Of a stretch of 64,000 nucleotides of DNA, positions 1-10,829 are shown piece by piece. Location: NCBI GenBank assembly GCA_933228675.1, contig OW121744.1:100200813-100264812 (forward strand), read 5' to 3'. Each line of letters begins with the position of its first letter. Within the stretch, counting starts at the first letter, position 1. The position numbers and the translations under genes are program-made. Under the pieces are notes generated by a model. That model was not told the origin of the DNA and did no database searches. It saw only the letters and a program-made list of their open reading frames with translations. The DNA comes from Stomorhina lunata (taxonomy: Eukaryota > Arthropoda > Insecta > Diptera > Rhiniidae).

Positions 1-1
1 A

Positions 2-1074
2 AGGGATATAATTGAGGTGGGTGATTTAATGGCTCGCTATACCACCGATGTCATAGGCAATTGCGCCTTTGGTTTGGAAATGAGCAGTTTGAGAGATCCT
101 AAAAACAAATTCCGCGAAATGGGTCGTAGGTCAATACTGGAACAACGTTATGGACAATTGGGTGTGGCTTTTCGTAATAGTTTTCCGAAACTCTCGAAAA
201 AGTTAAAAATGAAGGATACGGTACAAGATGTGGAAGACTTTTTTATGAGTGTGGTCAGTGAGACCGTTAGATATCGGGAGGAAAATAATGTAAGACGTAC
301 TGATTTCATGGATATGTTAATAGAACTGAAAAATAATAAAATAATGAAATCGGAAACGGGAGAAGAAATGACTAATTTGACCATAGAAGAAGTGGTGGGA
401 CAAGCTTTTATATTTTTAGTGGCCGGTTATGAGACTTCGTCCACAACCATGAGTTTTGCTCTTTACGAATTGGCGCAACATCAGGATATGCAGGAAAAGG
501 TGCGACAGGAAATTTTAGAAGTTTTGGAGAAAAATAATAATGAGTTTTCATATGAAGCCATGAAGGAGATGCAGTATTTGGAACAAATTATAGCCGGTAA
601 TTTAAAACTCTTTATAAATTTTGTTAAATATTTTTAAATAAATTTCAAATTACAGAAACCTTACGTTTATACACCATTTTACCTTTAATCACCCGCTATG
701 CCTCCGAGGACTATCCCGTACCCGGTCACCCTAAGTTTGTTATTAAAAAAGATATGCAAATTCTAATACCCGCTGCTGCTATACATCGTGATGAACGCTA
801 CTATCCCAATCCCGAAGTTTTCAATCCCGATAACTTTTCTGCCGAAAAAGTCACTCAACGTGATTCTGTTTTATATTTGGCTTTCGGTGATGGTCCCCGC
901 AATTGTATCGGTATGCGTTTTGGCAAAATGCAGGCTTTGGTGGGTTTGGCTGTGCTCTTGAAAAATTTCAAATTTTCGGTATGCGATCAGACTCAGATAC
1001 CGATGAAATTTAATAAAAAGAACTTTTTATGCAGTCCCGAGAAGGGAGTTCATTTGAAGATAACCAAATTATAG
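2..1074 (+). CDS. CYP6A-like cytochrome P450, 5' end cut off by window
   Basis: Microsomal P450 monooxygenase of the CYP6 type. Two exons are visible: 2..596 (open at the window edge) and 656..1074, giving 337 residues of the C-terminal two thirds. The 59-bp intron has GT/AG ends and splits the Glu codon of the K-helix ExxR motif (ETLR). The I-helix motif is AGYETSSTT and the haem loop is FGDGPRNCIG, so every catalytic element in view is intact. The usual PERF motif reads PDNF. The protein is very close to the next gene downstream (shared ENNVRR, MKSETGEEMTNL and a HLKITKL C-terminus), so the two are a tandem duplicate pair. An AATAAA lies at 1168..1173. CYP6 enzymes sit in the ER membrane and take electrons from P450 reductase; the substrate cannot be told from sequence. 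The N-terminal anchor lies outside the window. Confidence 0.93.
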
Positions 1075-1251
1075 ATATGTTTGTATATTATTAATAGACC
1101 AATTTTTGATTTATAGATAAGAAATAGTAAATATTTGTAATTTAAGCTTATTTATCTAATCTATTTAAATAAAATGTTAAGAAAATAATTAAAAATGAAT
1201 TTGCAAATTTTTGACATAATCAAATAAGTTAAGAATAGGTGGTTGAATTGT

Positions 1252-2314
1252 AAGGGCCGATGTTGAATGTGAACCACACCTAAACGCCAAGTTTTTTTCG
1301 GAATTTTATTTGACATTTCTGTATTTCAGACTTACTCAATTTGAACCATGAAGAGGTACACAATCCAACAACGTGTTAAAGTTATCCAGACTTATTATGA
1401 AAATGGGCGTTCAAATCAAAATGCATATCGTGCACTTCATGATTTTTTGGTCAATTTGATCGTCCAAATTGGCTCGTGCAATTGGCTCTTGACCATTCCA
1501 AACGTCGTAAATGGACAGAATGGTGGCAAGAAATGGCAACAGTGGATGATCAATTTTCGAAGAAAATCATCTTCAGTGATGAGGCACATTTTCACCCTTT
1601 AGTGGATTCGTCAATAAACAGAATTGCCGCATTTGGGCGAATGAGAATCCAAGAGTGATTGTCGAAAAACCATTGCACCCACAAAGAGGGTGCGGTTAAT
1701 GAGCTGGCGGCATCATCGGTCCGTATTTTTTCCAAAATGAGACCGGTCAGGTAGTTACTGTGAATGGTGTTCACTATCGAGAGATGATAACGAGCTTTTT
1801 ATGGCCCGAAGTGGAAGATATGGATGTGGACGATATGTGGTTTCAGCAGCACGGTGCCACTTGCCACACAGCTAATGAAACAATGGCTCTTTTGCGCAAC
1901 AAATTCAATGGCCGTGTTATCTCACATAATGGCGATGTCAATTGGCCGCCAAGATCATGTGATTTGACACCGTTGGACTTTTTTCTTTGGGGTTATTTGA
2001 AAGAAAAGGTGTACGTCGATAAGCCAGCAACAATTCAAGAGCTAAAGGATGAGATAATTCGGCACATTAACGGCATAGAACCTCCATTATGCCTCAGGGT
2101 CATCGAAAATTTGGACCATCGGATGGAGGTGTGCCGACGTGGTCGCGGCGCCTATTTGGCCGATATTTTGTTTCATACATAATTGAGTAATACCAATATA
2201 TCATAATAAAATAAAATATAATTGAGTAATAACAATATAATATATATATATAAAATAAAATTACAATAATTTCCTAAATAGTTTGTGTTTTATTCAAAAT
2301 CAACATCGGCCCTT
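1252..2314 (+). mobile_element. Decayed mariner-type DNA transposon
   Basis: A 1.06-kb element lies between the two tandem P450 genes. It is bounded by 15-bp exact inverted repeats, AAGGGCCGATGTTGA at 1252..1266 and its complement at 2300..2314. No clean TA target duplication is left: TA precedes the 5' end, but TG follows the 3' end. The interior carries a broken transposase gene on the same strand. The inverted repeats differ from those of the second mariner-type element at 12.6-13.9 kb, so these are separate families. Confidence 0.82.
1348..2182 (+). pseudogene. Mariner-type transposase, broken
   Basis: The transposase survives in pieces. An N-terminal helix-turn-helix start (MKRYTIQQRVKVIQTYYENG) begins at 1348. 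An internal deletion and frameshift follow near 1440-1490. The first catalytic block (FSDEAHF) is at about 1571-1590 in another frame, and a further shift restores VNKQNCRIW. The C-terminal third is open from 1760 to 2182. It contains the conserved WPPRSCDLTPLDFFLWG block, with the third catalytic Asp, and an intact end. The second catalytic Asp is replaced by His: the block reads QQHGATCH where the related copy at 13 kb has QQDGATCH. With at least two frameshifts, a deletion and a lost metal ligand, it cannot encode an active enzyme. Confidence 0.88.
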
Positions 2315-2639
2315 GAAATTTATATATAAGATCTTTTCATATTTTCAAAATTAGGTGCTTGTTTTTTATACGCGTAGAAATCGGCTTTTGAATCTGCATT
2401 TGGAAAATAATTTTGATCTTTTTTAAGTTTGCATCTAACCTTTCCCTGACTAGCTAGAAAGATGGAACAACTAAAAGGGGGAGTCTTCTTCCCCATAATG
2501 GGAATTTGCATAAACAGCTATTTTTTGGAATTTTTAAGGGAAAGATTCTACGAAAAATTTATGGACCAATCAGCGTCAATAATTAATAGCGACAACGATT
2601 TAATCTGAATGAGTTATATGCATACACTGACATAGTAAA

Positions 2640-2830
2640 ACGCATTAAACAATAACGGTTGCGTTGGCTCGGACATGTTGTAAGAATGGATGAAAATACT
2701 CCAGCAATAAAAGTTTTTGAAAATAATTACGAGAAAAAGAGGACGACTGAAACTTCGATGGACCAAGTAGAAGAAAATCTATCAAAGCTTGGAATACGAA
2801 ATTGGAGAATATGCGCACAAGATTGAAGAG
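2640..2830 (+). mobile_element. 3' fragment of a LINE reverse-transcriptase ORF
   Basis: Translation on + gives RLRWLGHVVRMDENTPA, then KRGRLKLRW, then DQVEENLSKLGIRNWRICAQD. This order (WLGHVxRM, then GRxxxRW, then LGIxNWRxxAxDR) is typical of the C-terminal tail of some non-LTR retrotransposon polyproteins. A stop codon lies at the start, and a frameshift separates the GRLKLRW and DQVEEN parts. The fragment is short and no ends can be defined. The flanks (2315-2640 and 2830-3000) show nothing else recognisable. Confidence 0.6.
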
Positions 2831-3014
2831 CATGGAATTCTAAAATATACTTGTCCTTTGACCTAAACAGGTTGTCAGATAGGCCATTTAAGTTAGTCAA
2901 ATTCCTCCTTATAGCTGTAGTCATAGATGAAGTCGCAACTACTCTATAACTTATCCTAATTTCTAATCACTTGGTAACCCTCTTCCATATTCAAGTTTAA
3001 GTACTTGTGAAATT

Positions 3015-3160
3015 CCCATGGATCTTTATGAAGAAAAAGCTTTTTCAAATCTTCTTTAACAAGAAAAAGCTTCTCTTATCTTCTTCATGAAGAAAAAGCT
3101 TTTCTTCATGAAGAAAATCTTCTTCATCAAAACAAAAGAGCTTTTTCTAAGAGGTTCGTT
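3015..3160. repeat. AAGCTT-centred hairpin cluster upstream of the second P450
   Basis: Four AAAAAGCTT-type motifs and several CTTCTTCATGAAG stretches are packed into about 140 bp, ending about 110 bp before the P450 start codon. The best structure is a 13-bp stem (TTCATGAAGAAAA) with a 3-nt loop at about 3087-3115. It may be a collapsed tandem repeat or part of the promoter. No function is shown by sequence. Confidence 0.5.
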
Positions 3161-3268
3161 AAAACCCGTTTATGACTTAGTTCTTAAAAAGATTTTAAAC
3201 ATTTCGGATGTACAATATTTAAAAGTAACGCTCTTTAATATTCAAAATTTTGCCTAAATTATAGAAAT

Positions 3269-4935
3269 ATGATTTTCATATTCCTCATAACATGTCTCTT
3301 AGCCATATTGGCCTACTATTATAATAAACAGCGCGAACGTTATAATTATTGGCAAAAATTGGGTATATCTTGCGAGGAGCCCACATTTGCTCTGGGCAAT
3401 GTAACTGGCACAGGTTCAGAAAGATCCTTCCGAGAGGTGTGGCATGATTTCTATAATAAACATAAAAACACGGGACCCTTTGCCGGTTTTTATTTCTTCT
3501 TCAATCCTGCTGCTTTTCTTTTGGATCCGGCCTTAATCAAGCAAATAATGATTAAAGATTTCTCAAAGTTTGTGGATCGTGGTCTGTTTGTTAATGAAAA
3601 TGATGATCCTCTAACGGGTCATTTGTTCAATTTGGAGGGTATCAAATGGCGTCATATGCGCAATAAATTATCACCCACCTTTACTTCGGGCAAAATGAAA
3701 CATATGTTCCCTATTATAGTCAATGTCAGTCGGGAGTTTGTTAATGTTTTCGGTCAGGAGTCGGAGAAAAATGAAATAATCGAGGTGGGGGATTTGATGG
3801 CCCGCTTTACCACCGATGTTATAGGTAATTGCGCCTTTGGCTTGGAAATGAGCAGCTTAAAAGATCCCAATAACCAGTTTCGCATCATGGGTCGTAAATC
3901 TCTAATGGATTTGCGTTATGGACGTTTGGGTTTTGCCTTTCGCAATAGCTTTCCCAAGTTATCTAAGAAGCTGCATATGAAGGAAACCATGCAAGATGTG
4001 GAGAACTATTTTATGGGTATAGTCAAGGAGACAGTGAGATATCGTGAGGAGAATAATGTGAGACGCAACGATTTCTTAGATATGTTAATCGAGCTGAAGA
4101 ATAATAAGCTCATGAAATCGGAGACAGGAGAAGAAATGACTAATTTAAGTTTGGAAGAGATAGCCGCTCAATCTTTTATATTTTTGGTGGCCGGTTTTGA
4201 GACTTCCTCCACGACCATGGGTTTTGCTCTCTATGAATTGGCTCAACATGAGGATCTACAAGAAAAGGCACGTCAAGAAGTGATAAGGGTGTTGGAAGAA
4301 CATGATGGGGATTTCAGCTATGAGGCCATGAAGGAAATGGTTTACTTGAATCAAATAATAGATGGTAAGTAAAAATGTTGTTTAAAATTTATAACCCCTT
4401 AATCATAAACGAATTATAAAATGATCTGAGGCTTATTCTAGGAATTTTGTATGAACAATCGTTTTTGAATAGGGGATAATATAATTATACACTTAACGCT
4501 ATTGTTTTAATTTCAGAAACTTTACGCTTGTACACCATTGTCCCCTTAATACTCCGTTATGCCTCTGAGGACTATCCAGTACCCGGTCATCCTAAATATG
4601 TTATCAAGAAAGACATGCCCGTTTTAATACCCGCTGTTGGTATACATCGCGATGAACGTTACTATCCCAATCCTGATGTCTTCAATCCCGATCATTTCTC
4701 ACCCGAAAAAGTGTCGCAACGCGATTCCATTTTATACTTGGCCTTTGGTGATGGTCCCCGTAACTGCATAGGCATGCGTTTCGGTAAAATGCAGGCTTTG
4801 GTGGGTTTGGCTGTGCTTTTGAAAAACTTTAAATTTTCCGTCTGCGAAAAGACTCAGATACCCATGAAATTTAATAAGAAACACTTGGTCAGTAGCCCCG
4901 AGAAGGGAGTTCATTTGAAGATTACGAAATTGTAG
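3269..4935 (+). CDS. CYP6A-like cytochrome P450, complete
   Basis: Complete ER-anchored P450 of 504 residues from exons 3269..4364 and 4517..4935. The 152-bp intron is phase 1 and splits Glu366 of the K-helix ExxR (E366-R369). The start is the first ATG and is followed directly by a hydrophobic anchor (IFIFLITCLLAILAYYY), as expected for microsomal P450s. Landmarks: C-helix WRHMRNK, I-helix AGFETS at 308-313, and haem loop FGDGPRNCIG with ligand Cys449. The PERF motif is altered to PDHF. No frameshift or stop is seen, so it should be functional. It is the intact partner of the truncated gene at 2..1074. CYP6A enzymes commonly oxidise plant compounds and insecticides; that role is inferred from family only. 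AATAAA is at 4995..5000. Confidence 0.96.
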
Positions 4936-5275
4936 AAAATATAAAAATAGCCAAACTTTTGATTTATAGATTAGAAAACGTATTTTAGTTTTATAATAAA
5001 ATATCTAATCTTTTAAAATAAAATATGTATTTAAAAATTATTTAGAATGAATTTGCATTTTTTTTTTTTTTGACATGGTCAACAAACTTAAGGACAGTAT
5101 TATCTCTATTAAAACTGCCTTAACATTTTAGCGCAGACAACAACCATCAGTTTTCTATATTAAATCGATTTGAGAGATTAAGAAACAAAAAAAAAGTCAG
5201 AGAATAGAAAGTTAAGAGAAAAAAAGCTCTTGAAAAGTTTAAATTTTGAGCAGGGATGCCAGAAACTTTTCGTGA

Positions 5276-5390
5276 AAAAACGGCATATTTTCAGATAAAA
5301 CGGCATTATCGGCAGAAATTCTCAGAAATCGTCAAAACATTAGATCTGTCAAAAATATATCACAAATATCGCCGAATATTAAAAGAATTT
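5276..5390. repeat. CGGCATTATCGGCAG module, copy 1 of 3
   Basis: About 110 bp holding ACGGCATTATCGGCAG, then TCAGAAATCG and CAAAAATATATCACAAATAT. Diverged copies recur at about 7370-7450 and 7925-8015, in the same order and orientation. The module starts just after CAGGGATGCCAGAAAC (5254), which looks like one end of a hAT-type element; no matching opposite end was found. The preceding stretch 4936-5253 is ordinary AT-rich 3' flank of the P450. Confidence 0.55.
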
Positions 5391-8300
5391 TCATTGAACA
5401 TTTTTCTATAGCACAAACTTTTATTGAAAATTTTTCTATAAAACAAAAATTTTATATTGAAAATTCTTCTATACAAAAAATTTTGTATGGAAAATTTTTC
5501 TATACAAAAAAAAACTGGAATATATGGAAAATTTTTATATACAATAAAATTTTATATAGAAAATTTTTCTATACAAAAAATTTTATATGGAAAATTTTTC
5601 TATTCAAAAAATTATATACAAAAAGTTTTATATGGATAATTATTCCATACAATAAATAATGAATATATAGAAAATTTTTCTATACAAAAAAATTTTATGT
5701 AGAAAATTTTTCTATGGAAAATTTTTCTATTCAAGAAATTTATAGAAATTTTCAATTGAAAAAATTTTAAATGGAAAATTTCATTTAAAAAAAAATTATA
5801 TATAACATTTTTCAATAGAAAAAAAATTTACAATTTTTCTATAAAACAAAAATTTTATATAGAAAATTCTTCTATACTAAAAATTTTGTATGGAAAATTC
5901 TTCTATACAAAAAAAAAACTGGAATATATGGAAAATTTTTATATACAATAAAATTTTATATAGAAAATTTTTCTATACAAAAAATTTTATATGAAAAAGT
6001 TTTCTATTCAAAAAATTTTATATAGAAAATTCTTCTATACTAAAAATTTTGTATGGAAAATTCTTCTATACAAAAAAAAAACTGGAATATATGGAAAATT
6101 TTTATATACAATAAAATTTTATATAGAAAATTTTTCTATACAAAAAATTTTATATGAAAAAGTTTTCTATTCAAAAAATTATATACAAAAAATTTTATAT
6201 GGATAATTCTTCCATACAATAAATAATGAATATATAGAAAATTTTTCTATACAAAAAAATTTTATGTAGAAAATTTTTCTATACACAAAATTTTCTATGG
6301 ATAAATTTTCTATTCAAAAAATTTATAGAAAATTTCAATAGAAAAAATTTTAAATGGAAAATTTGATTAAAAAAAATTATATATAACATTTTTCAATAGT
6401 AAAAAAATTTACAATTTTTCTATAAAACAAAAATTTTATATTGAAAATTCTTCTATACAAAAAATTTTGTATGGAAAATTCTTCTACACAAAAAAAACTG
6501 GAATATATGGAAAATTTGTATATACAATAAAATTTTATATAGAAAATTTTTCTATACAAAAATTTTATATGGAAAATTTTTCTATTCAAAAAATTATATA
6601 CAAAAATACAATAAATAAGGAATATATAGAAAATTTTTCTATACAAAAAAATTTTATGCAGAAAATTTTTCTATACAAAAAATTTTCTATGGATAATTTT
6701 TCTATTCAAAAAATTTATAGAAAATTTCAATTGAAAAACTTTTAAATGGAAAATTTGATTAAAAAAAATTATATATAACATTTTTCTATAGAAAAAAAAA
6801 AATTAAAATTTTTCTATAAAACAAAAATTTTATATTGAAAATTCTTCTATACAAAAAATTTTGTATGGAAAATTCTTATATACCAAAAAAAAAAAACTGG
6901 AATATATAGAAAATTTGTATATACAATAAAATTTTATATAGAAAATTTTTCTATACAAAAATTTTGATATGGAAAATTTTTCTATTAAAAAAATTATATA
7001 CAACAAATTTTATATGGATAATTTTTCCATACAATAAATAAGGAATATATAGAAAATTTTTCTATACAAAAAAATTTTATGTAGAAAATTTTTCTATACA
7101 AAAAATTTTCTATGGATAATTTTTCTATTCAAAAAATTTTCTATGGATAATTTTGCTATTCAAAAAATTTCTAATTATATTATTTTCAATACAAAAAAAA
7201 TTTAAATGGAAAATTTCATTAAAAAAAATTATATATAACATTTTTCAATAGAAAAAAATTTACAACGAAAATTTTTTGGCAGAAACAGTTTTAAATTTAA
7301 AATTTAAATGGAAAATTTTTTCATAAAAAAAAATTGAATTGAAAAAATTTTATATAGCTTATTTTTCGAAAAACATCGGCATTATCGGCAGTAAATTATC
7401 AGAAATCGCCAAAACATTGAAATTGTCAAAAATATATGTATAACAAACAAAATTTGATTGAAAATTTTTCTATAGAACAAATTTTTTATTAAAATTTTCT
7501 CTATACAAAAATTTTTTTATACTTAAAATGTTCGTGGAAAATTTTTCTATACAAAAAATTTTATATGAAAAATTTTTTTATAACATAAACTTTTTATGGA
7601 AAATTTTTCTATAAAAAAAAAATTTATTTTGAAAATTTTTTCATTAAAAAAAAATGGAATATATGGAAAAATTTTCTATACAAATATTTTTTCTTTACCA
7701 AAAATTTTATATGGAAAATTTTTCTATTCGAAAAATTTTATATGAAAAATTCTTCTTAACAACAAAAAATATAAGGAAATTTTCTATAGAAAAATGGAAA
7801 ATTTCATTACAGAAAAAAATTTAAATCTAAAATTTTTCTAAGAAAAATATTTATAATGAAAATTTTTCCTAGGAAAAAATTTAAAATGAAAATTTAAAAA
7901 AAAAAATCTATATAGCAATTTTTTTGTGAAAAATCGTCATTATCTGCAGTTAATTTTCAGAAATCGCCAAAACATTGGAATTATCAAAAATATATCACAA
8001 ATATAGCAGAATATTTTAACAAATTATATTGAAGATTTTATATTTATAGCACAAACTTTTATGGAAAATTTTTCCATAGAACAAATTTTATATTGAAAAT
8101 TTATCTATACAAAAATTTTAATATTAAAAATTCTTTTTCTATAAAAAATCTTATATTGAAAATGTTTCTATACTTAAAATCTTATATTGAACATTTTTCT
8201 ATAATTAAAATGTTTATATATATATAAATATATATTATTAATTATATTTTTCTACACAATAAATTTTATATGGAAAATTTTTCCATACAAAAAAATTTTT

Positions 8301-8530
8301 TCTATTCAAACAATTTTATAGGGAAAATTCTCCTCAAAAAATTATATATGAAAAATTCTCCTTTACAAAAAAAATTTATGTGAGGTAAATTTTCGATAGA
8401 AAAAATTTTAAATGGTAAATTTTATTATAGAAAAAAATTGAAATATAAAATTGTATCTATAGAAAAAAAGTTATAATGAAAATTTCGGTAGAATTTAAAA
8501 TTGAAAATTTTAAATGGAAAATTTTTCTAT
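5390..8530. repeat. AT-rich tandem array, about 31-bp monomers in about 400-bp higher-order units
   Basis: About 3.1 kb built from variants of AGAAAATTTTTCTATA, ACAAAAAATTTTATAT and similar blocks. A landmark, CTGGAATATATGG, recurs at about 5515, 5919, 6082, 6498 and 6897. This gives a higher-order period near 400-416 bp, plus one local duplication of about 163 bp (5852-6012 repeated at 6013-6175). The array decays towards 8.5 kb. Open frames inside it are low-complexity Lys/Phe/Tyr/Ile strings that reflect the repeat and are not genes. Confidence 0.88.
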
Positions 8531-8533
8531 AGA

Positions 8534-8658
8534 AAAAAAAATTTCTTTAATAAAAAATCGGCTATATAAAATATTTTCTTCAGAAACATTATCAATATAA
8601 TAATGTTTCTGAAGAAAATATTTTATATAGCCGATTTTTTATTAAAGAAATTTTTTTT
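8534..8658. repeat. Perfect 59-bp-arm palindrome with 7-nt loop
   Basis: The left arm 8534..8592 and right arm 8600..8658 are exact reverse complements as read base by base, with loop CAATATA (8593..8599). The right arm overlaps the 3' end of the minus-strand ORF that ends at 8592, so the left arm is an inverted copy of that ORF's tail. It lies exactly where the 5.4-8.5 kb repeat array ends. Confidence 0.93.
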
Positions 8659-8972
8659 CGTTCCCAAATTTCTACACTTTCTACACTTATATCGTCTTTA
8701 ATATCTGATTTCTTATATATGATAAATCCAAAATTCTGAAAAAATGGGTCCTGCTTAACAATTCTCTCATACATACTAATGTAATCAGACTTAAAGTTTA
8801 GAATATACAGATTTATTACCACTTTTTTATGTTTCAAGCCACTGTGCGTTCTTTTATTTTGTATGTTGGGCGCACGTGAATGCACTAAATTTGTACTCAA
8901 TTTCATTATAAAAAGTTCAAAATTTAACAATATATTTTTTAACTTAACCAAAATGAGAGTCATTATATACAT
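8592..8972 (-). CDS. Unrecognised 126-residue ORF ending in a palindrome
   Basis: An open frame of 126 codons that I cannot assign. It is Lys/Ile/Asn-rich but not a simple repeat (for example NKRTHSGLKHKKVVINLYIL and PFFQNFGFIIYKK). It starts inside a sequence (8966-9020) that recurs at about 10,684-10,735, where another minus-strand ORF of 107 codons starts in the corresponding place. The last codons lie in the palindrome. It is most simply a remnant of an unidentified transposon or a chance frame in AT-rich DNA. Confidence 0.2.
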   Translation of the reverse strand: MYIMTLILVKLKNILLNFELFIMKLSTNLVHSRAPNIQNKRTHSGLKHKKVVINLYILNFKSDYISMYERIVKQDPFFQNFGFIIYKKSDIKDDISVESVEIWERKKISLIKNRLYKIFSSETLLY

Positions 8973-9194
8973 TCAAGTTCAATGTTTCAATCAATGATGC
9001 CAGAAAATTTTGATGAAAAATCGGCAAAAATCTTTCCAAAAAATACCGGCAGTTTTTTTCCAAAATCGTCAAAAATCAGAATTGTAAATATTCGATATAT
9101 GGGCAAATCCTGCGTGATGGACGATACATTTGTACGGATTTTGTTGTACTTAAATGTATCCTATATGTTTTAGGGGAAAAATATATTCGCTTTG

Positions 9195-10480
9195 TGCTGT
9201 GACGGACGCTACAAAAAATGGAAGTGTTGAAAAAAAACACGTGTTTCTGTAATTTTCATTAAATCGGTTATAGTAATAAAAAACTTGTAAATACATTATA
9301 GATAGAGGAAATCAGAGGATTACAAAACAGCTTTTAAAATATATCTTAAAGTTTCCAGTTTCACCAAAAATCCATAAATGAACTTTTACGGACGCTAAGT
9401 GACGGACAATACAGTTTTTACTTGAATGTTTTTTATTAGAAAAAAATTCATATTTCATATTTTTTTTAAGAATTCGAGAATGGTTTCATTTGTTCCCGAA
9501 TTTCATCTCCTTCCTTTTCATGTTCGCGGTTAAAATGCGTTATTTGACCACAATTTAATATTCCATAAAATGGCTACATACATATATTTATTTAAAGTTT
9601 TACACTTTTTACATCTTCGAAAGAATGATGCGGCTGGCTGTTAGAGTGTCCCAAAAATAAAAAAATAAAAAATTTCAAAATCATCAAATTTGCCCCACTT
9701 TATGTTTATTAACACCTAATATCTTAAATTTAATCTGAGGATATTGACAGTGTTATTGCTTTATGAATAAGATAGACATGTTTCGTAAATTTTGTATTTA
9801 ATAAATAGTATTTTGTAAAAAATATATACTGTGACGGACGCTACACACTTTTCTTTACATATTATTTTGTAAAATTCAATATCAACATCCATATATTTTT
9901 AGCCTAATGCTAAGCAGAACTAAAAGAGAGTAAAGAGAACTAATAGTAGTTCTCTTTACGAACCAAGTTCAATGGAAGAAAAAAGAAAAATTGCACTAGT
10001 CAAATTAAAAAAAAAATTTATTTCTGTGACGGACGCTATACAAAGAGATTCCTTTCTTAATTGACGTTATTTATATTACTCCAATTAATTTTGATGGGGT
10101 CTTTTACATCTAACTGTATAAAATTAAGCAGACTTTGAGCCACTACTGAAACTTGGATGTTTTTGCCGACGGACGCTACACACTTTTCTTTACATATTAT
10201 TTTGTAAAATTCAATATCAACATCCATATATTTTTAGCCTAATGCTAAGCATACTATTAGTTCTCTTTACGAACCAAGTTCAATGGAAGAAAAAAGAAAA
10301 ATTGCACTAGTCAAATTAAAAAAAAAATTTATTTCTGTGACGGACGCTATACAATGAGAGCCCTTTCTTAATTGACGTTATTTATATTACTCCAATTAAT
10401 TTTGATGGGGTCTTTTATATCTAATTGTATAAAATTAAGCAGACTTTGAGCCCCTACTGAAACCTGGATGTTTTTGCGAT
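9195..10480. repeat. Region with recurrent TGTGACGGACGCTA motif and a tandem duplication
   Basis: The motif (T)GTGACGGACGCTA occurs at about 9199, 9830, 10027, 10167 (variant start) and 10338, with partial forms at 9117 and 9387-9405. Within this, about 9832-10166 and 10167-10477 are two tandem copies of one unit. Both contain CTTTACATATTATTTTG, AGCCTAATGCTAAGCA and AATTGACGTTATTTATATTA. Copy 1 has a 13-bp hairpin (GTAAAGAGAACTA, loop ATAG) partly deleted in copy 2. No coding potential is recognised. It could be a fragment of an unidentified mobile element. Confidence 0.75.
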
Positions 10481-10691
10481 TTTGTATAAAAAATGTATAC
10501 AAATTTGAGATGGGTGCAAATAAAGACCTGCCATTCACGAAAAGAGCACTCAAAATTGTTTCCATTATATATTCTAAAGAATCAATATATGATAAATTTT
10601 TCCATAAACACAAATACTTGATTTTGACAGTTTTAAAGTTTTGTCCTTGGTTTAGGGTTTTTAGGATTTGCCCATATACATTCAAGTTCAA
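10368..10691 (-). CDS. Unrecognised 107-residue ORF
   Basis: An open frame of 107 codons on the minus strand, with no motif I recognise. It begins in the same repeated sequence that starts the 126-residue ORF at 8972, and its 3' part lies in the second copy of the tandem duplication. Both facts suggest repeat-derived DNA rather than a cellular gene. It overlaps an open frame on the other strand (10468-10722), which is equally unassigned. Confidence 0.15.
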   Translation of the reverse strand: MNLNVYGQILKTLNQGQNFKTVKIKYLCLWKNLSYIDSLEYIMETILSALFVNGRSLFAPISNLYTFFIQNRKNIQVSVGAQSLLNFIQLDIKDPIKINWSNINNVN

Positions 10692-10829
10692 TGTTTCAAT
10701 CAGTGATGCCAGAAAATTTTGATGAAAAATTGGGATATTATTCCCAAAAATCGGCAGTTTTTTTTCAAAATCGGAATTGTAAAAATATTTTTAGCAATTT
10801 TGATCTTCAAGATTAAGTTTTTAGATTTG

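Noticed and set aside
5457..6745. Open frames of 60-92 codons in the AT-rich array (both strands)
   Set aside because: They are repeats of Lys-Phe-Tyr-Ile-Glu-Asn text generated by the array itself and differ only where monomers differ.
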